Source: Boothiomyces macroporosus (lineage: Eukaryota; Chytridiomycota; Chytridiomycetes; Rhizophydiales; Terramycetaceae). Taken from it: a DNA stretch of 28,677 nucleotides. Both the position numbers and the translations under genes were made by a program. Location of the stretch: positions 1 to 28,677 of the forward strand of contig JADGKB010000147.1 in the NCBI GenBank assembly GCA_027604185.1, written 5' to 3'. Of this stretch, positions 10,988 to 21,973 are shown one piece after another (within the stretch, counting starts at the first letter, position 1; every line of letters starts with the position of its first letter). Below the pieces are notes generated by a model that was not told where the DNA came from, made no database searches, and worked only from the letters and a program-made list of their open reading frames with translations.

Positions 10988-13328
10988 TTATTTAAACTTA
11001 CAGATTGTTTCGATGGTATCAATGGACAAGAGCAAACTATGGCAGCCAAGCGAGTCTGGCGAATAGCATGGTATCTTTTGTATAAAGCCGTACTGAATAT
11101 CGACTGTTGGAACTATATCATGGTTCGGCACTACATTTATGAAATTCTCCATTAGACTCTCCCTAATATTAATTATAATTACAATGTGAAATTGTAAGTT
11201 AGAGTTTGGTAGCCTAATCCGGGAGCAGAAAAGCCCACTCCGGTTATGCCATAGTGTGCAGCAACGATTCCTGATATCGCCCCTCCCAAAGAGTGCCCAG
11301 TTACCACTACTGTTCTATTCTTGGCAAATAGTACTTCCACTTGCGCTCCAATAATCTCCCAGTCAGCCAGTGTCGACCCAGTTTGACCAATCTTGGATAT
11401 CGCGTAGGATAGAATGGCTACGATTTCTACCGGCCATTGTTGAACAAATGTGCCCAAATATGAAGACGCAGATAAAAGCGAAGATGTGCTGTACATGTAA
11501 AGATCTTGGAAGACATCGTCCAACGAGTATGTACCCCTAACGGCAATCACGGACAGAGTGCTGGGTGAAGGGGCATTAAATACTTGATATAGAGTTGGGC
11601 TTGTACTTTCTATAAATTCAAAATTGGCGATCGCACTGTAATTTGATATAATTTCTCTAATTTCAGAAGCGTTGGTGTGGTAGGCACAATTGGCAAATGC
11701 ACCATACTCTACCAAAGACAGATTCGATACTTGTAATCCACAGAGTGGTGGTATATCGAATTGACTATATAGTTGCTGTGAGCTAGTATCTTGAGATCCA
11801 AAAGAGAATTTGGACTGTTTCACCAAAAATGACAAGGCAAAAGATGTTATCCCAGTGATTATCAACACTCTAAAGATTGTAATTTCGTTTCTAAACGTTC
11901 TGTCCTTTCTTCTAATCTGCCCTTGGGTTTCGACTGTGCAGGGCCAATCCCATCGAATTCTTGGATCTATTTTTAAATCTGTATTACGTCTAAAGTCAAA
12001 ATCAAGGTAAGCAATCAACACTGCTAAAGTAGACGCATATCCTCCAACTAGGCAACGTGTTGCAACCGCAAAACTAATTTCAGCCAAGCTAAAGAATAGC
12101 ACCAGCCATTTTCGAGCAATGTGATTTCCAAAGAACGATTTTTTGAACACTGGAATAAAGAACAGCACCTCTTTGACAAGAAAGCAAATCAGAAACATCA
12201 GCATAACAATCACTGGCTGGTTTGAAAATGCTTGACCACTGAATTTTCTCATGGAAGAGTAATTGGTGTCAAAATAGATTAAGGAAGAAAGTCCGATACC
12301 ATACAGCAGTAGTCGTACCAATAACACAGCACAGGCAGGCCATACTTTTTTGCCATTATAATACCTTCGATGCTTGATCATGGTATAAGTGTCTTCACAC
12401 AAAGCGTTTAATCTCCGTATTACCCATGGTATCTGAATAGCCAATGATAGCAGCCACAGAACAATACCAAAGTAAATCAAAACTTTTGATCGCAATTATA
12501 AATGACGGATTACCTGGTAAGAACTAAATAAAAATACTCCAATGATAGTCCAAAAGCCAGTGTAAGCCCCTTGTCTAGCAAACACTTTGATTACTGTATC
12601 TCCCTGATCGTATCCAGTAGAAGCAACATAGCATGTTAAAATGGTATCATCATTGAAGACGGTGGAAAGCACCGCGTATGATTTTACCCATTTGGCATAA
12701 AAGTTTGTACATATAATTGCTGTAGCAGCAGATACACATCCAATCATTGAAATATAGGAAACTAGAACCCAGTATCCAAACAGGATACTGATTACATACA
12801 AAGGAGTTCCAATTATCACTGTGAGACTGATCCAATAAATAATTCTACTAGTATAATGAATTGCGTCTTCCACTTTTTCCTTTGATTCATTCGTTCCTAG
12901 GTTACTGACTTCGTCAAAATCTTTTCCAATTTCAAAAGTCATTGTATCTCCCTTATAAATGAATTTCCTGACTATGTATGTTGACAGCGCCGTTACATAG
13001 ACCTGGAAGAGGGTAGACTTTGCTTTTTCATCCCACAACCACATAATTAAACGAACAAAAGTTCGAGACATTCGGTTAGCCATAAAGCAAATACAAGAAA
13101 TTATAACTCCCAGTCCATAGATTGGACTCCAAGCGCTGATGATTGAAGCATCCGAAAATGTCGTGTAGGCAATAATTACTATAGTTGAAATTGTTGTTGT
13201 CAATACCAGAGAAAAGCCAGATAGCAGCCAGAATGATATCAGCAAATTCAATGACTTTATTAGTTTATCCTTACCTTTAATGCAACCGCACTTGGATGTA
13301 TTCTGGTGCCTTTGGACGGGCCAATCAT
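10988..13328 (-). CDS. Multi-TM class 3 lipase, sn-1 diacylglycerol-lipase-like
   Basis: DAG lipases have N-terminal TM helices and a cytosolic class 3 lipase domain that releases monoacylglycerol. Exons are 13275-13328, 12507-13254, 11183-12482 and 10988-11162, with 20-nt introns at 13255-13274 and 11163-11182. The middle junction is uncertain: an in-frame TAA at 12496-12498 must be removed, and a 24-nt GT-AG intron at 12483-12506 does so, giving about 758 aa. Around ten hydrophobic helices occupy the first 430 or so residues. The lipase part shows VIAVRGTYSLDDVFQDL, GHSLGGAISG (Ser665), an Asp in VVPNHDIVP (Asp716) and a His in GCHS (His742), a complete triad. The last two residues of the triad become visible only after the 11163-11182 intron is removed. 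ATG 13328 is the first in frame. Fungal ATG15 shares the lipase fold but lacks such a TM array. Confidence 0.85.
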
Positions 13329-14120
13329 TTATATTTTTTTATTCCAAAAAATTGATTAGGATCAATGCAAGGTGATTTGAAAGGAATTTAGCAATGGGAA
13401 TAGTATTTGCGGTTAGTAATACATCCCAACTGTGTTATTAATGCACCAGTTGCCAGGAATCTGAAATATTACTTGAACTCTAGAAATATTTTCAATAATT
13501 GAGGTATTTCCTTGATTGATACACCAAAGTTTGAAAAAGCAATTGTGAGCACTGGGGACAAGGTAAAGACTATTTCCCTTTTAACTTATATACGGATAGT
13601 AACTAAATCTATACGATCTACTTGGTCCTTGGCTATAACCTGATGAGTGTGTGGTTGTCGTATAATTGAAACTCTTACAGCTTAGTATGACAATGCAGGT
13701 ACTACTATGTAGTTGTTTGCAGATTTGGATGCATATGGATACTGTCTAACGTTAGGCAGAAATGCTCTGACTGGACTTTTCCAACCTCACAATTTGCAGC
13801 TGCCTCTAGAAAATGATCAAGCACAAGAAGGACATTCTATGGGCTGCAACTAGGTTCATTACTTTCGATTGAAACCCCTTGAAAAGTCAATAGCCCATTT
13901 AAATGTGAATGCAACTCGCAATGCATGCAGTCGCGTTATTATTCAAACAGGCTGCTTGTCCCAGAGTACAACCTGGATGATTTACCATTAGTCAAATACC
14001 TATTTCCGTTTTAAGCTTTTTTAGCCCTAGCTACTGCGCCACATAATTCACAACCCTAGAAAAAATTTTTTAGCTTTCTCCTTTTAGCTTTCTAACGACA
14101 GAATTGGTGATTAAATACCA
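13329..14120. other. Long intergenic region between divergent lipase and WOPR genes
   Basis: These 792 bp separate the start codons of the DAG-lipase-like gene (-) and the WOPR gene (+). I find no coding exon, tRNA or recognisable snRNA on either strand. A TGATGAG near 13641 resembles a snoRNA box C, but no convincing D box and terminal stem accompany it. Short A/T runs and an AAAAAATTTTTT tract lie at about 14060-14075, close to the WOPR start, and could be promoter elements. In a region where most spacers are under 300 bp and many under 100 bp, this length suggests extended regulatory DNA for the transcription factor or an unrecognised non-coding RNA. Confidence 0.6.
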
Positions 14121-15334
14121 ATGCAGAGTTTTTTTGGATTCGTAAACACTCCAGCAGACGCAGCATTATTGATATACTCTAGTATCGACGGGTCAAACAG
14201 AGTACAATCAGTAAAAAGACGCCTGGCATCTCAGGAGCGTAATCAAATCAAATCAGGTTCCGTTTATGTTTTCTGCGAGCAAGAGTCTGGAATGCGACGA
14301 TGGACTGATGGAATGCGCTGGAGCAAGAGCCGTGTTGAAGGGCAGTTTTTGGTGTATAGAAGAATAGAACCCGAACCTACAGATGTTGAAAATGAACAAG
14401 CAATCCCAAACAAGAGACGGCGAGTTCTTTCACAACAAACTGATTCTACTCTAGACGACGACTCTATAGAAGATGACAATTCCTCTAAATCCATCTCTTT
14501 GGACTTTTCTAGGGAAAGTTCAGAGTCAAGTTCAATTCCACCAAAGGCCTGCAGAGACGATGTCTTGTGCAAAAAGACATTCGCAATATCCATAAAAGGC
14601 AGAGTGTCTCATGTGGTAGGTGATTGCTAATCTAGATTTGCTACTATTCCAAGCAAGATGTCGTTGACGGTGTCCTAAAGACCCCTTCATCCATGGAAAT
14701 GTTTGCGGATATCAAAGTACCAAGTGAATATGTCGACCCTTCCAACTTTCGGTTGCACCCAAAAGGTAGCACCGTTGTTGAAAAGCAAATTACCAATACT
14801 TTTGTAACCATTTCCCCTCGCAACACCCCACCTAGAAAGCGACCATGTCCTGTTCTACAACAGGATGCAAATGATCGCACTGTTACCGTTCATTGTGTGG
14901 GGGATTATCAACCAATCAAGCTATTGCTTACCAGTGATTTCAAGGTTAGATCTGTTTAATTGTAGGATTTTCAAAGAATCATTAAGCATGCATTCCACTT
15001 TCCGACCACTGATTCCATCAAGATTACTGTAGGCAGCAGCACAATCATATCTGATCAAGTTGCCTACTCTATGCTTTTCCCTGGCGACACCATCACAGTC
15101 AGTCGCTATCAAAGTAAATCTGAACTATTATGGCTACCACCTAGTGAAATCAAGGAGGAAGCGCTCACTCCTCAATCTTTACCCGAAGAGGGATATTGTG
15201 TAGCAACGAATGAAGCTGCAATGGCACTTGCATCTTTGGCCGGGATCTCCGGACGTGCTCAACCACAAGACTCACCACTTTGGGGGCTATCCACAGATAG
15301 CAAAAGTAATTCTGCATATGCATCTGTCATGTAA
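14121..15334 (+). CDS. WOPR-domain transcription factor (Gti1/Pac2/Wor1 family)
   Basis: WOPR proteins are fungal DNA-binding regulators of morphological and developmental switches such as Wor1, Ryp1, Mit1, Pac2 and Gti1. Three exons (14121-14615, 14636-14944, 14966-15334) are joined by introns of 20 and 21 nt, giving about 390 aa. WOPRa spans residues 3-80, with FFGFVNTPADAALLIYSS, RNQIKSGSVYVFCEQE and the signature GMRRWTDGMRWSKSRV followed by FLVYRR. An acidic, Ser-rich linker follows (about 95-145). WOPRb is the block KKTFAISIKGRVSHVICYYS, formed across intron 1, then DVVDGVLKTPSS. The C-terminal half, with a proline/arginine stretch PRNTPPRKRPCP and a conserved-looking LWLPPSEIKEE segment, is not recognised. 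The 20-nt intron (14616-14635) sits inside WOPRb, so the domain is complete only after splicing. The 792-bp upstream spacer probably carries its promoter. Confidence 0.93.
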
Positions 15335-15386
15335 CCGTTCCAAATTGGATACCTAAATATATAAAAACCAAATAATTTTAACACAA

Positions 15387-16039
15387 TTAGGATTTATTTA
15401 ACTGATCTTTTTCTACAATATTATTTTGAAGGTATTCCAATCTCTCTTTGATCTCCTGCTCAACTACTCGCAGCTGTTTCTCCAATTCAAATAGCCGCGC
15501 CTGCTTCTCTTGAACGATTACATTTTCAGGAACCTGGGTTAACCCAACTTACTGGTGCAGCAACTGGCAGCTCGATCTTACTCCATTCTTCCTCACTGAT
15601 TTCGTACAACTCCTTGTTTTGCTGGATCCTTTTCAGCAACTCTGGTCTAGACAGTTTGCCTTGTAAATATCCACTTACCTCCTGTATTTACAATAAACCC
15701 ATTCTTCCTTTTTATATGATCGCCTGTTAAACTGGCATTCTTTTCCCCAATCACAGCTGGATCGATATGCAAGCCTTGAAATTCAGCAGTGCTTTGCTGG
15801 CCCAAGAGTCTCTGTAGTTGAAGGTTCAATTGTGCGTTAGTTTTCCCAGGCAATACTCCAGCTTCCATGACTTCCTTCCAGTTTCCAATTCCAAACTTCA
15901 TCAACGCCTTTCGTAGGATATCCGACTCTTCTCGGGTCCATCCAGGAACTAGCGTGCAATTCCATAACGAGGCAGAGTCATTTGGACGAATTATATTTCG
16001 CTGTCCAGAGGTCATTGACTTTGGTTTTTCGATTGTCAT
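15387..16039 (-). CDS. SANT/Myb-type DNA-binding protein with conserved C-terminal block
   Basis: A 204-aa protein from exons 15679-16039, 15553-15659 and 15387-15533, joined over two 19-nt introns (15660-15678 and 15534-15552). One SANT/Myb repeat is visible at about residues 32-65, PGWTREESDILRKALMKFG with three spaced Trp (W34, W53 and the W just before the repeat). It runs on into GKTNAQLNLQLQRLLGQQST, EFQGLHIDPAVIG and IKRKNGFIVNTGGKL. The run after the SANT repeat reads like a conserved family block, not random linker. A C-terminal coiled coil (LFELEKQLRVVEQEIKERLE) probably mediates dimerisation. I do not recognise a named orthologue. A nuclear DNA- or chromatin-binding role is inferred from the SANT repeat only. 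ATG 16039 is the first in the coding frame; the longer open frame upstream runs into the divergent gene on the other strand. Confidence 0.78.
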
Positions 16040-16144
16040 TATTGGATATTGAAAAAATTTCAGAAAGAGAAATCCAGCTGTCAATGCAAAGCATAAACAT
16101 AGTATTGATATTATATTACTGCAGTGATTATTTTTCGCGTCGGA

Positions 16145-17114
16145 ATGGGAATATCGCAGTCCAAAACGAAAATCGTTCCAATAGTCGAAAAGCAGGAACA
16201 AACAGCAAGGATTTGCACTTCCGACACTATGATTCAAGAGGAATTGGACGGAATAGTGGAAACGCGAGATAATACCTTCATCACCCAGACAGACTTTACT
16301 TTTTCGATAAATGAATGGCAACCTCGTATATCTCATATTCCTGCTGTTTCGACTGAGAATAAGATCGTGCAAACAATACCGCCGAGTAACCATTTTGCCT
16401 GTCAAACTTCTGATACAACGGGAGTAGATTCGCATACCCAAACAATAAAAGAAAATGAATCCAATAGTGCGAATGAAATCGCAAATCTGGAACAGGAAAG
16501 ACCGCACTTGCAAAAAGAACTCGGTGTCAAAGCCGGAATGTATACAGAAAACAGCATTCAAGAATGTTTCTTGCAGAACATGAAGTTGGAGCAAAAAGTA
16601 GCCGAGCTTGCTGAATTGAATGAATCTTTGAAACGCCAACAAACATCTCAAAACAGATATTTTGTGGTAAGACGCACTAAACTAGCAGGATATGAAGCCC
16701 CCATTGCTTGCCCCAACCTTTCAATCCAAACCCTCGATTCCGGCAGTAACTCAATCTTGATATAGCTCAACCCAGCACAACCAATAGCTGAATCACCAAA
16801 TTACTACCAGCAAAAGATTATTAATTTGGAGTTGGATTTGATAAACTCAAAGAAAAGGCTGACTGAAGCTTGCTTACAATACACTGACAAGATTGGGAAG
16901 ATTAGGGAAAAGCACAAGGCAAGACAGACGGAATCCGCAATCAAAATATTTGAATTGGAGCAAGAAATAAGCAGTAATACGTCCTCATTTAGGATTAAAA
17001 AGAACGCCTAATAATAGGTTAAACCCAATAGAATTGCAGGAAATAGAACGCTTGAAAAAAGAACTGGAGAATAAAAACAGATTGATTGTAGCACTAAGTC
17101 AAAATACACAATAA
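16145..17114 (+). CDS. Coiled-coil protein with predicted N-myristoylation site
   Basis: Four exons (16145-16666, 16686-16745, 16766-16973, 16993-17114) are joined by introns of 19, 20 and 19 nt, giving about 303 aa. The start MGISQSK fits the N-myristoyltransferase pattern (Gly2, Ser6), and this is why I prefer the ATG at 16145. Residues 1-110 are polar and without a recognised domain. From about 115 the protein is heptad-rich, for example EIANLEQERPHLQKEL and MKLEQKVAELAELNESLKR. A proline-rich break follows, then a second coiled coil ending IELQEIERLKKELENKNRL. The last intron is needed to reach this end, because otherwise translation stops after FRIKKNA. No homologue is recognised. A membrane-tethered scaffold, perhaps at basal body, endosome or plasma membrane, is speculation from architecture. 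It is divergent from the SANT gene (105 bp between starts) and convergent with adenosine kinase (23 bp between stops). Confidence 0.75.
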
Positions 17115-17137
17115 AGCAATAGTAAAGCATGTTTCAT

Positions 17138-18231
<1,094 letters not shown>

Positions 18232-18351
18232 TTATGTAAGCGATTCAAGTTGAAGAAATGTTTATGAAACGCTTGACATTGACTGGAACGCGGATCGCCT
18301 AGTATTTATCGATAGGCGATTGCGGCTAAAGATAAAATCCAAAAATTAAAC

Positions 18352-19073
18352 TTATATTCTATTTGTATCCGCAAAGGGATCGAATTCTTGAATATCTCCA
18401 TATTTTGCAGCCATTTGATCAGAGAATGGATTTTGAGTTCTACGCTTAGCCAATAAGAATACCTGTTTTGAGCTGTCTGGTTATTTACAGTGCTACGCGA
18501 GTTGTTAAAGACAGGAGTGGTTTGCGTAGTGAATGGGTTGGCATTCCTATTCGAATTCTGTTGCTGAAAGGAATTGGTCCAGTTTTGAGGGGTGCCAAAT
18601 GAATGGTTTACAGTAGGCAGTTCTATTGGTTTGGGAGCGATCTGCTGAATATTGCCTGTCTTTTGGCCAGAGAACATGCTGGACAGGGAATCATTTTCAT
18701 CCATCAGTTTCGTAACAGCATTCTCCAGATCCCAATTAGAGAGGGTTAGAGCATGTCTAATTTTACCCTCATCATCAAATCCCATTGAAGCTATGGCGAG
18801 TACTTTTTCTGCTCTGTCTGCATCAAGCTTTGGGAATATGTACTCTGGTAAATCTGGCTGAACTGGAGGCCTTTCAGGCAGCGTTGGGCGGTAACTTGAA
18901 GTGGTTGCTTTAGGTGGCTCTGGCTCTTGATCTAGCAACGACGGATTGGTAATGAATTCAATCGCTGCTTGAAATTGCCCGCCGGTTCTATACAGAGCAC
19001 GCTTATTCAATTCGACATCAGTGAATCCCATAATCGCTAGTTGTTTTAATTGGCCCTCCCACTCTTGAGTCAT
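18352..19073 (-). CDS. Double-UBA protein with NPF and DPF endocytic motifs
   Basis: A 232-aa protein from exons 18463-19073 and 18352-18439 joined by a 23-nt intron (18440-18462). Two ubiquitin-associated domains are visible. UBA1 spans about residues 1-42 (LAIMGFTDVELNKRALYRTG) and UBA2 about residues 90-130 (LAIASMGFDDEGKIRHALTL). A proline-rich linker separates them. The C-terminal third is Asn/Gln/Ser/Thr-rich, with NANPF, and the last exon reads RTQNPFSDQMAAKYGD then EFDPFADTNRI. NPF binds EH domains and DPF binds clathrin adaptor ears, so a ubiquitin-dependent role in endocytosis is a reasonable inference. An 18-nt splice inside the same intron would instead give an unrelated, less plausible tail. 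I do not recognise a specific named orthologue. The start codon is 49 bp from that of YME2 on the opposite strand. Confidence 0.78.
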
Positions 19074-19122
19074 GGTACTTTTTGTTGAAATTTTCAATGG
19101 CTGAAAAGTTGACTCACCTTTG
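19074..19122. promoter_or_regulatory. Divergent intergenic spacer, UBA protein / YME2
   Basis: Only 49 bp separate the start codons of the UBA gene (-) and YME2 (+). Both promoters must overlap this spacer or the neighbouring coding sequence. No TATA box or known site is evident. Confidence 0.5.
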
Positions 19123-21595
19123 ATGAACTTGTTTCGAACGAGAATATCGCCCTTGCTTCTTAGGAGGTTAAGGCCAAGGATAATAAGGTACTCTACTAGT
19201 GCGGAAAAGGAACCTGAATTGGGGCCTATGGAGGATCCAGGGATACACCGAGGTGTAGTTTGGTTCGATAATGTGTTTCCATTTAAACTGGCAATCTTCG
19301 ACCCTCGCTCATACTTTATTAAAAACTATGCGGAAGAATTAATCAATGGTAAATTTCAGTATCTCCTGCCTCACAAGTTTCCGGAAGGTGCAGAATTCAA
19401 GACCACCAAAGTAGAGCCGAATTTGAAAGAAGGCGGTTTATATTTGGAATTCAAGTACAAAGGAGGAACTATCGAGGAAGCTGTAACAGCCATCCAAAAG
19501 CATGTTAAAGAAAATAACGTCCGATCCAGCTTCAACTTTAGCAGAGTCAACGCATTCGAAGTAAAGGGGACCCCTTGGGTAGAAGATTTGGTTTCACGGA
19601 AACCATCTGCAAGACTCCATGTCGAGTTTCATGGTCCAGATTTAACTGTTGAGTCACTTTTCAGGGAGTTTCGAGGGTTTGGTAGAATTGTTGATATTAC
19701 GTTGCAGCCGTCATCATCAAAAGATTTACCAAGATACGCCTCTGTCGAATTTCTTTCCAAGCGGTCTGCAACATCTGCTAGAAACTGTATTCACGGCGAA
19801 GTATTTGATGGTACAAGATTGGCGATTGGTTATGAAAAGGTACTACATATTAACGATAGACTCCAAATGCATTCCAGCAGTTCAGCCATTGGGCTCAAAG
19901 CAACATTAGAATCTCCATGCTGCTTTTGCTTGTTGTGGTAGCTGGCTTTACATATGTCATCTTTGATCCGTGGAGAGTATTTGCAATCAAGAATCACATT
20001 ACTGGCAATTTAGATATTCGTCGCTACACAAAAGCAGCCGGTAAATGGTTCGAATTGCTCAAATCCTTTGTCAAGCAGTTATTGAACCCTGAACCAATTT
20101 ACCAAAATATTGATCTCAAGCCAGATGCTGCCTCTGAACAATGGACTGAAAGAGAACTGCAGGAAAAGGCTCTAGGAGCACATTTGAAACAGGATCCAGA
20201 TGCATTCTTTTTAGTCTCTGGCCCAAGAGGATCTGGAAAATCTGGATTCATTCAAGACGCTTTGCTTGGCAGACGATACAAGCTAATTATCCGATGTGAT
20301 GAATTGGTAGGCAAAAATGATTACCAGCTGTTGTCAAACCTGTGTTCACAAGTGCATTTCTTTCCAGCCTTTGGGTTTTTGGCGCAAATCGGAGGGTTCA
20401 TTGATGCATTGATTACTGCAACCACAGGCGCCAAAGCAAATATTTCAACAACAAACGAAGGTGAAATCACCAAAGTTTTAGAATGTGTTACTTTGGCTTT
20501 GGAAGAAATTACTGAAAAGCAAAAGAGATCGAGACAGGAATTGTTAAAAAGATTTGAAGAAGGCGGAATTGATGAAGAGGAATTGAAAATCATTCAGGCA
20601 GTAGAATACCCTGTTGTTGTTATTGAAGACTTTCTTGCCAAAGAAAACATCAAGGGACACCACATTTATAATCGATTAGCCGAGGTAAAGAATTCTAACA
20701 CTAGTGGGCAGCCCAAATTGCAGAATATCGATCCGCCCATGTAGTTTTTGTTAGCGAAAACCCTGCAGCATCCAGAATACTAGGAAAAGGTAGTTTATGT
20801 ATAACAAAGTCTTACCAAACAAATCTATTGAACATTTCCATTTAGCAGATGCTTCACCTGATGCTGCGTTGGCCTACGTGAAGAAACGATTAGGGCATGA
20901 GTTGTTGAATGAAATCAAGGTGCCAATCCAGGAATTAGGTGGCAGACTGCATGATTTGGATATTTTCATCAACAAGATCCAAGCCGGACGAAACCCGCAA
21001 GGTTAGCCGTTGATTGATTGTAGATGCGCTTACTGATATGATCCAAAGAGCTGTCGTAGATTTACGGAAGCTTGGGCATATGGAAGACTTTAAAGATGAA
21101 AAAACTGGGTGGACTTCAATTCAATTCTGGAAAATTGCAGAGATTTTGGCAAAGAAGCCTGAAGCTTCATATGATGAGGTGTGCTTCCATCCTCTATTCA
21201 AAGGCGATCCTACTGCTCTTGAGCAAATGGAAAGAGCTGGTATAATTACCAGAGTTCATCAAAACGGCAGACCTTACTTGATTAAAGCCGGCAGACCACT
21301 GTTTGCCTTGGCTTTCAAAGAAATGACTGCAGATAAGAGATTAAAGTCAACCATGGGTGCGATTACTTCCAAACAGTTGGCTGCGGACTACACGAAAAAA
21401 GTACAGGAGTTCGAGAGTGAATTACAAACTTTGGCCACAATCACTTCCGGGTTCAGCAGCAAGTCTTGGTTTTCTGACCCACTTGAATCTAGAAGACAAT
21501 GGTTGCTGAAGATGACTGACCTCAACTCGACAAAGGCACAAACATATGCAGAGAAGGAATTGGACTATAAAGCACAGCTAAAATTAGCGGAATAA
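19123..21595 (+). CDS. YME2: YME2/RNA12-like mitochondrial inner-membrane protein
   Basis: Yme2 is an inner-membrane protein linked to mtDNA nucleoid structure and escape. It has a matrix RRM, one TM helix and an AAA-like ATPase part. Five exons (19123-19839, 19860-20684, 20705-20789, 20810-21001, 21024-21595) are joined by introns of 20, 20, 20 and 22 nt, giving about 796 aa. The N terminus MNLFRTRISPLLLRRLRPRI is a basic, amphipathic presequence. The family block GVVWFDNVFPFKLAIFDPRS follows, then an RRM-like region (about 165-230, RLHVEFHG and RYASVEFL). A TM helix spans about 256-274, and Walker A GPRGSGKS lies at 360-367. VVVIEDF is a Walker-B-like strand, then AEWAAQIAEYRSAHVVFVSE (completed by intron 2). 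The family is, to my knowledge, fungal, which supports the lineage call. It starts a mitochondrial gene group with PAM18 and ISD11. Confidence 0.92.
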
Positions 21596-21615
21596 AAAGC
21601 ATTAACGATTTTAAT

Positions 21616-21936
21616 TTATTTCCTTTTCTCCAGCAGTTCTTTTGCTTCATTAATCTTTGAAGCCATGTACGGACTGCCTCCTCTATCCGGATGGTTCGCA
21701 AGCATTATACTTCTGTGAGCCTTCTTAATTTCTGCGCTCGTAGCCCTGTCTGTAAGCCCTAGAATCTGAATAGCTTCCCTGGAAGACATTTGCGGTTCAA
21801 ATCCTCCTCGAAGGTACTTTCCACCAGACTGTATTGCTCCCATGCCAATTCCGGATTTCGCATACGCTTTAATCGCCGCTCTGCCTGCTAATGCAGCTAT
21901 AGTTACTCCTGCTCCAAATAAAATTGCGCTGGCCAT
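21616..21936 (-). CDS. PAM18: PAM18/TIM14, J-protein of the mitochondrial import motor
   Basis: Pam18 stimulates mitochondrial Hsp70 at the TIM23 channel to pull precursors into the matrix. Single exon, 106 aa, the size of DNAJC19. One N-terminal TM helix (residues 1-25, [18 protein letters not shown]) is followed by the linker [20 protein letters not shown] and a degenerate J domain. The J domain has [24 protein letters not shown] (HPD at 82-84) and [14 protein letters not shown] at the very end. I chose ATG 21936 because the residues upstream in the longer open frame overlap the divergent ISD11 start and lack conservation. The stop lies 20 bp from the YME2 stop. All key residues are intact. 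Confidence 0.96.
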   Translation of the reverse strand: MASAILFGAGVTIAALAGRAAIKAYAKSGIGMGAIQSGGKYLRGGFEPQMSSREAIQILGLTDRATSAEIKKAHRSIMLANHPDRGGSPYMASKINEAKELLEKRK

Positions 21937-21973
21937 TTTTTCAAAAAAAAGAAAGTTTCGGAATAATCTGACA
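21937..21973. promoter_or_regulatory. Bidirectional promoter spacer, PAM18 / ISD11
   Basis: The start codons of PAM18 (-) and ISD11 (+) are 37 bp apart. The spacer has a T/A-rich half (TTTTTTCAAAAAAAAGAAAG) and no other recognisable site. Shared control of two mitochondrial biogenesis genes is plausible. Confidence 0.55.

Noticed and set aside
13642..13775. Possible C/D-box snoRNA from TGATGAG to a CTGA downstream
   Set aside because: The boxes are about 130 nt apart, no terminal stem pairs, and no C'/D' boxes are visible.
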